A stretch of DNA of 15,467 nucleotides, taken from Dictyocoela muelleri (Eukaryota > Microsporidia). The translations under genes and the position numbers were made by a program. The notes under the pieces are model-generated. The model was not told the origin of the DNA, searched no databases, and saw only the letters and a program-made list of their open reading frames with translations. The stretch spans positions 1-15,467 of the forward strand of contig SDVU01000311.1 in assembly GCA_016256075.1 (NCBI GenBank), in the 5' to 3' direction. Of the stretch, positions 7,701 to 15,291 are shown one piece after another (the stretch's first letter is position 1; every line of letters starts with the position of its first letter).

Positions 7701-8562
7701 ATATCCGCGCGCCAAGCGCGCGACATATGCGCTTGAAGCGAAATTTTTATTTAAAATGTTTTATGGGTTCAGAAAAAGGTCACCAGAAATGATCTAACCA
7801 GTAGCACAATCTAAATTATTATTCTACAAATACCTACACTATGAAAACTAAAATTATATTTTTTTAATATAATTAAATATTTATATATAGTTTTATTAAA
7901 TAATAATAAAAATTAAATATAGTCTCGAATTATTACAGGACAAATTAAAGGATTGATACTGATCAGAGTTATGTTAAGAGTTTATCATAAATAACTTATT
8001 ATTAAAGTGAAATACTTTTAAGAATAAAAAAATTATATGTATTAAATATATTATTACTATAACAAATGTAATTTTTATTTCGAAAAAAAAAATTAAATTT
8101 GATTAATATTTTATTGAGTGTTATTTTTATTTTCTTTTATAAAATTTAGAATTTTTTATATTTAATTGCATTACTGGCGGAAAATTTAATACCAGATGGT
8201 TTCGTCCAAATTTTGTGATCTATCATGTACAAAAAATATATAATCAATATGAAATAATTATTGAATATTTTTAATTATATTAGAAATAATTTTTTTAAGT
8301 ATTGTAGTTTTGTTTTCTTCTTTATTTGAAAATATTCAATATTTATTTTTTTATTGATTATAAATTTTTATTATTATTTAATAAAACTATATATAATATT
8401 TAATTATATTAAAAAATATAATTTCTGTTTTCATAGTGTAGGTATTTGTAGAATTATGATTCAGTTTGACTTCTGGTTTCGAATTCTCCTGGTGATATTT
8501 TTAATAAAAAATTAAAATGTCTCGTAACCCGCATATGCCGCGCGCTTGGCGTGCGACATAAT
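7701..8562. mobile_element. Foldback element A with GC-rich hairpin tips
   Basis: Inverted arms of roughly 210 bp (7701-7912 and about 8355-8562) share CAAATACCTACACTATGAAA and ATATAGTTTTATTAAATAAT. Each tip has a GC-rich hairpin: CGCGCGC-CAA-GCGCGCG at 7706-7722 and a near copy at 8539-8555. Next to the right tip is AAAATGTCTCG, the same block as in foldback B, and the right arm carries a B-box-like GGTTTCGAATTC (about 8474). The AT-rich centre has a short open stretch (about 8165-8270, plus strand) reading GGKFNTRWFRPNFVIYHV, which I do not recognise. Confidence 0.7.
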
Positions 8563-8682
8563 ATGTTTATATATATTATCCGCTGACCGGTAAAATTTTC
8601 TGATCGAAACGGCAAATTTTTTTTTCCACGGATCGGCAAATTTTTTTCCACGGACCGGTCGTTGCCGTCCACTTGTTTACAC

Positions 8683-9113
8683 TCTTGAATGTAAAAATTA
8701 AGTATCGTGGTTCGAATCCTGCTGACGTCTCTGTTTAATAAATAATGAGGGATTGATATTAAGCGGACAAAAAGTATAGAAATATAGCTTAATATACAGT
8801 TGTTCCAGTGTAGTATAGCTGATTAAGACTTAGTCTAATATGAAAATGAAGCAGAAGGGACTCTCCTAAGTGCGTGGGATAGTGCGGCGATGCATCTCGG
8901 CAAAAATTAGTGATAAATAAAATATCATGAAAAAGCTACTAATTACATTTATCCTGCTGAGTCATTGATAAAATGAAAATCTCTTATACAGCTGGGTTTC
9001 TATTTAGCTTAGGAAGTGACTTATTATTGGAACACCAAGAACCAAAGGTAACAGATCCAAGGTGGGAGACAGCTTTCCGGGTTGGCAGCTATGGATGTTG
9101 TCAGCATGTAATA
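8683..9113 (+). mobile_element. SINE-like repeat copy 2, body and tail
   Basis: Continues the copy begun at 7070. It has a perfect B box GGTTCGAATCC (about 8710-8720), then the shared body (GACTCTCCTAAGTG, ATCCTGCTGAGTCATTGATA, TTGGAACACCAAGAACCAAA) and the tail GGATGTTGTCAGCATG plus TA-rich end. With the 25-bp head this gives a copy of about 456 bp. No poly(A) tail is present. Confidence 0.8.
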
Positions 9114-9474
9114 TATAATAGTTTTTTTTGTTCCATTCGATCTTTTTTTTCCTTTTTTTTTAGTGACAAAAAATATACATCTATTTACAAATGATTTTTT
9201 AAATTAGATTAATTTCATGATAGAGGAAGCGTTTTTTAAACATAAAATCCCAATTTGCTATTCAAATTTTTCAATCTATAATTTTATCAAATAAATTGAG
9301 AATACAGCAAAAAATTACTTAATCACAGAAATTTATATAAGTTTTGATCCAAAACACTGGTAATATAAAACACCAATAATTAACAAACATAAATTCAAAC
9401 CATTAAAATTTAAGTCGAACTAAAATAATGAAATATTTTAAAAATATTTTTTAATCATATTTTTGATTTAAAAA
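9114..9474. other. AT-rich spacer downstream of the WD40 gene
   Basis: T-rich runs, then AT-rich DNA containing the 3' flank of the minus-strand WD40 gene. A plus-strand frame at 9217-9294 (MIEEAFFKHKIPICYSNF) has codon-like composition but is only 25 codons and matches nothing I know. No clear AATAAA was seen on the minus strand. Confidence 0.45.
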
Positions 9475-10596
9475 TTATTTCTTTGCGCACATCTGCCAAA
9501 TCTGCAAAATGTTGTCTTCTGCCACACTTGCAATTTCAAAAGGTTCAAGAGGATTCCAAGAAATATCACAAACATTATTCGTATGACCTCCATGAAGAAA
9601 AATAAGTTCAGGTGGAAACTCATCTTTGGTAATTTGCCCTACTTTAGATATATCCCAAATACAAACACGTCTATCAGCACTTGAACTTGCCAGGATAGAT
9701 GAAAAATGAGGATTCCATTCAAGTTGCATTATGGCCTTTTTGTGTTGGAGAAGTGTGGCTAATGCTTTTAAATTTCGCGTATCCCATATTTTTATTGACC
9801 CATCTGCCGATCCTGTTGCTATCAGATTTTGATCTTTTTGGTTGAAAACGATTGAGTGGATGTCTGAAGCGTGAGCATTTTCTAAAATATTGACTGGAGA
9901 ATTGGTGCGAGAATCCCATAAAATCAATTTTCTGTCATCACCGCAACTGCCAATGAGCCCATTACTTCCAAAACTACAATCATTTATCACTGCAGTATGC
10001 CCTGCAAACACGTTTTTGGCGTGTACAATTCTTTCTCTTCCTGATACGTCAAATAGACATAGAATTTTATCATCACCGCCAGTTACCAATTCCATTTCAT
10101 TTGGATTCCAGCTGATACCATAACCACCACCTTTATGCCCCTTCAAAACCATATCAGCACCATTTTCTGATTCATTCAAATGTTTAGTGTAGTCATAAAC
10201 ATGAATATCTTCAGAATCACTACGTGCTGCAATCACATTACACATTTTTGGTGAATATCTAGCTCTGTTGACTTCATGGCTGACTGCAATTTTCTGAACA
10301 ATTTTAATTTTAGACGTACCTTCCATTTCGTATTGCACACTTTCCGTGATTTCATCAACAAAGGCAACACTTGCTATTAAAAGATATTCCTTGTCTGACC
10401 CACTAGTATGTGTGCTAAGTAGCAACCGTTGAGTTGTTGTTCCTTTATCTTCGTTTCTTATTGCTTCTGGGAAGAATTGAACAGTTAATGTGGGCCAGTA
10501 TAGGCTGTGTGTTAACATAAAGTCATAAAGAAATGGGACATTTTTTCGCCATATTTTATATTCCTCATTGATTTTTTTTTGTTCTTCTGGATCCAT
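9475..10596 (-). CDS. Histone-binding WD40 protein, RbAp46/48 (Msi1/Hat2) family
   Basis: A 373-residue nuclear histone H3-H4 chaperone, the shared subunit of CAF-1, Hat1 and Rpd3-type deacetylase complexes in other eukaryotes. Residues 4-75 are the family's N-terminal histone-binding segment (INEEYKIWRKNVPFLYDFML, then LYWPTLTVQFFP and LLLSTHTSG). Six WD repeats follow at about 104-136, 150-183, 198-228, 240-273, 283-316 and 335-368. The conserved FPPEL loop (327-331) before HGGHT and the ending AEDNILQIWQM are hallmarks of this family. Human RBBP4 is about 425 residues, so this one is trimmed mainly in its N- and C-terminal tails and loops. It is intact in one exon. The first ATG fits the family start and follows CCCCA directly. 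Base composition is clearly less AT-rich than the surroundings. Which complex it serves cannot be told from sequence; it may be the only member and serve several. Confidence 0.96.
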   Translation of the reverse strand: MDPEEQKKINEEYKIWRKNVPFLYDFMLTHSLYWPTLTVQFFPEAIRNEDKGTTTQRLLLSTHTSGSDKEYLLIASVAFVDEITESVQYEMEGTSKIKIVQKIAVSHEVNRARYSPKMCNVIAARSDSEDIHVYDYTKHLNESENGADMVLKGHKGGGYGISWNPNEMELVTGGDDKILCLFDVSGRERIVHAKNVFAGHTAVINDCSFGSNGLIGSCGDDRKLILWDSRTNSPVNILENAHASDIHSIVFNQKDQNLIATGSADGSIKIWDTRNLKALATLLQHKKAIMQLEWNPHFSSILASSSADRRVCIWDISKVGQITKDEFPPELIFLHGGHTNNVCDISWNPLEPFEIASVAEDNILQIWQMCAKK

Positions 10597-10597
10597 T

Positions 10598-10601
10598 GGG
10601 G
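10598..10601 (-). promoter_or_regulatory. CCCC start-proximal signal of the WD40 gene
   Basis: On the minus strand the gene begins CCCCA-ATG. The same motif at the same distance precedes the RRM-like gene. C-rich triplets within a few bases of the start codon are a known microsporidian expression and start-site signal. Confidence 0.65.
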
Positions 10602-10736
10602 TTCAATTTAAAATAAAATTTGAATTGATATTCAAGAATGAATAAATAATTAAATTTTAAAAAAGATTTACATTTACTATTTAAAAATAATATTTATACT
10701 TACTATTAAGAGTTATCACAATAAACATATTTTGAG

Positions 10737-11097
10737 GGTCCAGATAGCTCAGTGATTAACACTCTTGAATGTAAAATTTAAGTATCGACGTTTGAATTAT
10801 TAAAGTCACATTAATAAATAATTGAAAATGTCTTTAAGTGGCGAATAACTATAGAAATATAGTATTAATATACAGTTGTTCTAGTGTGGTATAGCTGATT
10901 AAGACCAGGTCTAATATGACAATGAAGCAGAAGGGACTCTCCTAGGTGTGGAGATGGTGTGACGACGCAACTCGGTAAAATTAGCAGTAAAAAAATCTTG
11001 AAAGAGTGATAACCTTAAATAACTATATCGTGGTGAATCATTGATAAAACGAAAATTCCATATAAATTTAAAGTAGCTTAAAAGTGATTTATAACTT
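10737..11097 (+). mobile_element. SINE-like repeat copy 4, 3'-truncated
   Basis: The head GGTCCAGATAGCTCAGTG has a good A box (TAGCTCAGTGA), followed by TTAACACTCTTGAATG. The B box is decayed. Body blocks CAGTTGTTCTAGTGTGG and GGGACTCTCCTAGGTGTG are clear. Similarity fades near 11090 before the usual tail. It lies in the region shared by the two divergent host genes. Confidence 0.78.
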
Positions 11098-11114
11098 AAA
11101 GTCTAATAAACAAA

Positions 11115-11180
11115 ATGTCTAAAACGAATTTTTCGAAAACACCTCGGATTGAAAATTATTTTTCAGCCTTTAATTTATAA
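11115..11180 (+). other. 21-codon open frame of unknown meaning
   Basis: Reads MSKTNFSKTPRIENYF then SAFNL and stops, 71 bp before the RRM-like gene. RIENYF resembles the hydrophobic half of a PCNA-interacting peptide but lacks the usual Gln. It may be a relic of the end of a larger gene, or chance. Its first bases, AAAATGTCT, also occur in the foldback arms. Confidence 0.2.
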
Positions 11181-11246
11181 ATAAAATTGTGCATAAAATC
11201 TTTTCGCAATAAATGATATTTTGATTTTATCTTGATAATCAAATTA

Positions 11247-11250
11247 CCCC
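11247..11250 (+). promoter_or_regulatory. CCCC start-proximal signal of the RRM-like gene
   Basis: CCCCT-ATG, with the same spacing as the WD40 gene. It stands out in DNA that is otherwise nearly all A and T, and it supports ATG 11252 as the true start. Confidence 0.65.
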
Positions 11251-11251
11251 T

Positions 11252-11767
11252 ATGAAAAGAAATATTATATTTTTTAAAAATATTCAGAGAGACATCGATA
11301 ATTCGTACTTAGAAGAAATTTTTGCAATTTTTGGAAAATCTAAAATTCATAGGATTGTTGATAGAAATGGTAATTTATCTGATTCGGGATTTGTAGAATT
11401 TTATCATGAAGAAGATAATTTTGAAATGGTTAAAAACATAAAGAATCATTTATCTAAATTTGGAATTGATACAATAACAGACAATAAATCTGTAGATGGA
11501 GAAATAAATTTTTCAACAATTGATAAGATCAAAGAAATTTTTGAAAAATATTCTAATTTTAATAAAAATTTATTTTTGTGTGAGGAGTATGTTAATCGAT
11601 TGATTATTAATAATCATAATTCGTATGATTTTTTGAATGATATTTGGAATTATGAACAAAAAATGATTCAAAAGAAATATTTAGAATTAGAAGTAAAGTA
11701 CAATTTGAACAAAAATGACGTAGAATTATATTTCAAAAAAATAATAAATAATAACAAAAATGATTAA
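11252..11767 (+). CDS. Small RRM-like protein, probable RNA-binding
   Basis: A 171-residue protein. Residues 4-75 look like a divergent RNA-recognition motif: IIFFKNI (5-11) as the RNP2 strand, a helix LEEIFAIFG (20-28), strand KIHRIVDRNG (31-40), and SDSGFVEF (43-50) where RNP1 would be. The glycine and the aromatic before the final Phe are kept, but the usual basic residue and second aromatic are not. Residues 75-171 are rich in Asn, Lys and Glu, probably helical, with no family I recognise. No signal peptide or membrane segment is seen. The start is supported by CCCCT just before it. The gene is more AT-rich than the WD40 gene. It could be a lineage-specific splicing or mRNA-processing factor, but function is not assigned. 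That it is a real gene is more certain than the RRM call. Confidence 0.7.
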   Translation: MKRNIIFFKNIQRDIDNSYLEEIFAIFGKSKIHRIVDRNGNLSDSGFVEFYHEEDNFEMVKNIKNHLSKFGIDTITDNKSVDGEINFSTIDKIKEIFEKYSNFNKNLFLCEEYVNRLIINNHNSYDFLNDIWNYEQKMIQKKYLELEVKYNLNKNDVELYFKKIINNNKND

Positions 11768-12173
11768 AAAACAATAGAAGAAGCAAAAAAAATAGCTAAA
11801 ATAATATAAGTATAAAAAATTATAATTCGATGCTTTTAAAGAAGTTATTTTTTTTGATTTTAATAAAAAATAACTTAAATTATTAATTTTTTATTAATTC
11901 TTGATAATTATTTTAAACTTTCAACATGCAGATTAACCTTTTTAAAAATATTTTTTTTGTGAAATTATAAAATTTGCAGTTAAAAGCATGATTTATAGGC
12001 AGTTGAACATAATTTATTACAAAAAATCATTATTTTTTATAATACAGAGAAATCTTATTGAGCAAATGCCTTAGCGTCAACTCACTAAAATTTATACGCT
12101 AAGTTGTCAATAAAATTAATAACTACAAAAAAAATCGGATTCTACAACGGTTTGTGCCACTCAAAAGAAATGA
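11768..12173. other. Spacer with two hairpins
   Basis: No gene seen. A perfect 12-bp inverted repeat AAGTTATTTTTT (11842-11853 with 11865-11876), overlapping an AATAAA in its loop, lies 75 bp after the RRM-like gene and could mark its 3' end. A second perfect 8-bp inverted repeat CTTAGCGT/ACGCTAAG is at 12070-12077 and 12096-12103. Confidence 0.45.
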
Positions 12174-13162
12174 GGGGGGTAATGAAAATATATTGAAAAG
12201 CATGAAATCGTCTGTTTAAGAAATATTTCGGTTTGTTTTCCATATACTCATAATTAATACGGGGCATGTTTAGAAAGATGCCTACCATCAACGGGGGACT
12301 TTAATTAAAATTTAAAAAAATAAATTAAAAATAAATTATTAAATTATTATTTTTTTAATTAAAATTAATTATAACCAATCAATTCAACAATTTATTAATA
12401 AATCAATAAAAATATCTTTAAATTCGGCTCCCAATAAAATAAAATATACTTTTCTTTTAAATTTATTTAACTATTCAACTATCTCAATTATATCTTTTAA
12501 CACCATTTTTTAATATTAAATTTCGTTCCAAAAAACTTCTAATATTGTTGGTATCTGTACAATCAAGTGCTACAAAACCAAAACTGTTATTTATAAACTT
12601 ATGTTGCAAACTAATTTTTTGACATTAATTTTTAATTTAATTTCATTATGTGGCATTTGATAAATTGAAAATAGGTTAAATTGCTTATAATTAATATCTG
12701 CCATTTAAGAGCAAATTTAATGAAATTATACTAAAATTTCTAATTTTTAAATTTTGCCTAAATTTACAAAAGTTACGAGAATATCAGTATTTTAGCATTA
12801 TAAATTTATATTTTTTTTTAAAAAAATGTGTCATCACATTTTAAACATCTTTTTGTTGCTGATAATATCTTAAGATTTATTAATAATAAAATCATGTCAT
12901 CACAATTTAAAAATTTTTATCCATTAATTTAAAATTAATATGGGCATTAATTAAATTTTATAAAATTTCTTTGTTTATAAAGATGTCTACCTCATGGTAG
13001 TTTCTACTCTAAACAAGCCCAATTAATACTATATTTGGTCTTTTTAAGCCGCAAAAAAAAACCACAAAAATAGTAGTAATTTTGAGTATATAAAAAAACA
13101 AAGTGAAACATTTTCTAAACAGACGAAATCATGCTTCTTTCAATATTTATACAGTTCTCCCC
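12174..13162. mobile_element. Foldback/MITE-like element with long inverted arms
   Basis: The left arm (12174 to about 12292, starting GGGG) and the right arm (about 12985-13162, ending CCCC) are inverted copies, sharing AGCATGA, TCGTCTGTTTA, ATATACTCA and a C/G-rich GGGCATGTTTAGA-type block. The right arm holds about 60 bp not present on the left. The AT-rich centre contains a short minus-strand frame (12625-12484) reading FGFVALDCTDTNNIRSFLER, coding-like but unassigned. No target duplication was found by eye. Confidence 0.6.
12484..12625 (-). pseudogene. Unassigned coding-like fragment inside the foldback element
   Basis: A 46-codon open stretch without a convincing start, ending in TGA. 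It includes LQHKFINNSFGFVALDCTDT and then RSFLERNLILKNGVKRYN. The residue mix looks like real protein, not AT-rich noise. It may be a fragment of the transposase that once moved this element. I cannot name the family. Confidence 0.35.
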
Positions 13163-13589
13163 AAAATATCCAGTTTAGGATTTAAAAAAGTTGAAAAATA
13201 AGGGTGTGAGGAAAATTACGAGAAGACGAATTTTATAAGATTAAATTAAAAATAAAAAATATTAATTTTATTTATTAAAATAATCGGTACGGAGTCGCGC
13301 AATAGAATATGAATTAGACCCAGAAAAGTAATCAAAAAGTTAAGTTTTTGAAAATATCTCGGGTTTTATTCTTGTAAATCGAGTTGATATTGTTTTTTTT
13401 ATTAAAATGGAAATATATAAACTAAAAATCAGATTTTTTTATGTATATATTACATTTTCATAAAAAATATTTACAATTAATTCGATTCCCGATAATATTT
13501 CTGTAGAGCTTTTTAAAAACTTAACCTTTTAATTACCTTTTTAGATCTAATTTTTTGTATATTGGGGGACTCTTTCATGGGTTTGCATA
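13163..13589. other. AT-rich spacer, nothing recognised
   Basis: No open frame above noise, no RNA gene and no match to the repeats of this window. The segment around 13347-13385 loosely resembles 11128-11165, too weakly to call a repeat. Confidence 0.4.
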
Positions 13590-13789
13590 GTTATAAACTC
13601 TTTTTAATTTTATGACACATTTAAAAACTAATAGACACATTTTTCCAAAGTTATAATCACCATTCTTTTAGAAGTTCAGATACATTTTTTCAAAGTTAAG
13701 ACACAATTTTTAAGTTATAGACCTTTTTTTTCACATTATAGACCTATTTTTATAGTGTTATAGACCACTTATCCAATGTTATCAATCTT
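13590..13789. repeat. Degenerate ~21-bp minisatellite
   Basis: About nine diverged units of the type GTTATAGACCTATTTTTTCA. TTATAGACC is clear three times (13714-13765), and earlier units show AGACACATTTTT. Unit length drifts between about 19 and 24 bp. Confidence 0.65.
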
Positions 13790-13926
13790 CCTATGATTTT
13801 ATTTTCGATTAATTTTTTTAATCCACATTTTTCACCCCATATATTTCATCTAAATTTGTATTCTTAATATTTAACCCTATTTTCTAACTTTTTTTCATCT
13901 TTTTTAACAAAGAATAAAATTTTTGG
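13790..13926. other. AT-rich DNA ending in the SINE target duplication
   Basis: No gene. The last 13 bases (13914-13926, ATAAAATTTTTGG) form the left target duplication of SINE copy 5. Confidence 0.6.
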
Positions 13927-14379
13927 GCCTGATAGCTCAGTTGTTAACACTCTTAAATGTAAAATTTAAGTATCGTGGTTTTATCCCGCTGACGTCACTC
14001 TTTAATAAATATTGAGGTAATGACATTAAGCGGTCATAACTATATAATTATAGTATAATAAACAGTTGTTCCAGTGTGGTATAATGATTAAGACTTGGTC
14101 TACTATGAAAATGAAGCATCGTGACTCTCTTGGGTGTGGGGATGAGTGTGGCTGTGCATCTCGGCAAAAAGTAGATAAAAATAAAAATTTAAAAATCCTC
14201 AATTACCTGTATCCTGCTGAGTCATTGATAAAACGGCGATCGCGTATACAGCTGGGCTTCTGGGTAGCTTAGGAAGTGATGTATCATTGGAACACCAAGA
14301 ACCAAAGTCATAGACCACGGTATGAGACAATGCTCCGGGTTGGCAGCTATGGATGTTGTCAGCATGTAACATATATATA
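13927..14379 (+). mobile_element. tRNA-derived SINE-like repeat, copy 5 (best preserved ends)
   Basis: A 453-bp copy starting with GCCTGATAGCTCAG (A box TAGCTCAGTTG) and ending GTCAGCATGTAAC plus an ATATATATA tail. It is flanked by ATAAAATTTTTGG (13914-13926) and ATAAAAATTTTGG (14380-14392), 12 of 13 matching, the kind of short duplication left by LINE-driven retroposition. The B box is decayed (GTGGTTTTATCCC). It encodes no protein; open frames across it are incidental. Confidence 0.82.
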
Positions 14380-14392
14380 ATAAAAATTTTGG

Positions 14393-14745
14393 TTAAAAAA
14401 TATGGTTTAAAAATTATGGGTAGAAAATTATGAGTTGAAAAATATGAGTAAAAAAAAATTGGTTAAAAAATATGGGTTAAAAAGCAAGGATAAAAAGAAA
14501 AGGATAAAAAATAATGGGGAAAATGAGAAAGAATTGAAAAATATGGTGTTAAAAATACAGCAAAAAAATATGGGTTTGAAAATATGGGCTGAAAAATATT
14601 ATGGTTTAAAATATTGGGTAAATAATGGTTAAAAATACGGGTTAAAAAATATAGTTTGTAAAAACTGGAAAAAAATAAGGGTTAAAAAATTTAGTTTAAA
14701 AAAATATGATGTAAAACTAAAGGTTAAAAATAAGTTTTAAAATAA
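14393..14745. repeat. Degenerate A-rich minisatellite
   Basis: Many diverged tandem units of the form GGGTTAAAAAATAT, roughly 14-20 bp each, over about 350 bp. The Lys/Asn-rich open frame at 14435-14632 follows from the repeat and is not a gene. Confidence 0.7.
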
Positions 14746-14823
14746 TGAATCGCGCAAAATTAGCATATCATCTATAAATCTAGCAAGTTTGGTCTAAAAG
14801 TATGAAAAAGGGTTCTCAAACGA
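14746..14823. other. Short spacer before the long hairpin
   Basis: AT-rich, with no recognised feature. Confidence 0.4.
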
Positions 14824-15133
14824 CTTAAAGCCCCCACCCTCAGATTTGAAAATCTCAATTGTTAAGAGCATAGAGTCAGTTTCTTATTCAAATAAGCGTA
14901 AAATAACGAGATAAATCTAAATATATAATTAATATCATCCCATCTCATAATACTCTTGATTTTCCTAAAAATGGAGCTTTGCGCTATTTTTGGAAAATCA
15001 AAGGTATTATGAGATGGGATGATATAAATTATATATTTAGATTTATCTCGTTATTTTACGCTTATTTGAATAAGAAACTTACTCTATGCTCTTACCAATT
15101 AAGATTTTCAAATCTGAGGGAGGGGGCTCTAAG
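14824..15133. repeat. Near-perfect 310-bp hairpin (MITE-like palindrome)
   Basis: The left arm (14824-14977) and right arm (14981-15133) are inverted copies, differing at about ten positions plus one single-base indel, with only 3 bases (TTT) between them. The ends read CTTAAAGCCCCC and, inverted, CTTAGAGCCCCC. No flanking target duplication is obvious. Such a sequence could extrude as a cruciform or give a long double-stranded RNA. The open frame that crosses the right arm is incidental. Confidence 0.9.
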
Positions 15134-15211
15134 GCGGATCATAAGTTACTTTTATGCTTAAGGAAAAAATGGTAAAATCCCACTCTAAAGGTACCTTGGT
15201 GATGATGTAAA
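15134..15211. other. Spacer after the hairpin
   Basis: Less AT-rich than its surroundings, with no recognised gene or repeat. Confidence 0.35.
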
Positions 15212-15291
15212 ATTTGGAGTTTTTGAAAAATTTTGGGGTTTTGGAAAAATTTAGGGGTTTTGGAAAAATTTGGGGAATTTTGAAAAATTTG
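15212..15291. repeat. Short ~18-19-bp tandem array
   Basis: About four units of TTTGGGGTTTTGGAAAAA type in direct succession. GC content is higher than the neighbouring DNA because of the G runs. Confidence 0.75.

Larger units (their letters stand above)
7095..8674. mobile_element. Non-autonomous element with hAT-type ends
   Basis: Flanked by a perfect 8-bp duplication GTTTACAC, the length expected for hAT. The left end CATTGGTCTTTAACC and the right end read inward AAGTGGACGGCAACG resemble the common hAT end CAGTGG...AACC. Both subterminal parts carry GGACCGGTC and CGCGGAAGAC or CACGG motifs typical of some hAT families. Only about 150 bp (left) and 110 bp (right) belong to the element itself. 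The middle is taken up by a second SINE copy and foldback element A. No hAT transposase is seen. Confidence 0.72.

Noticed and set aside
7701-8562. Helitron, because of the terminal GC-rich hairpin
   Set aside because: Hairpins are present at both ends within inverted arms, there is no CTRR end, and no Rep/helicase remains were seen.
9217-9294. Small protein gene downstream of the WD40 gene
   Set aside because: Only 25 codons, no CCC signal near its ATG and no recognisable motif.
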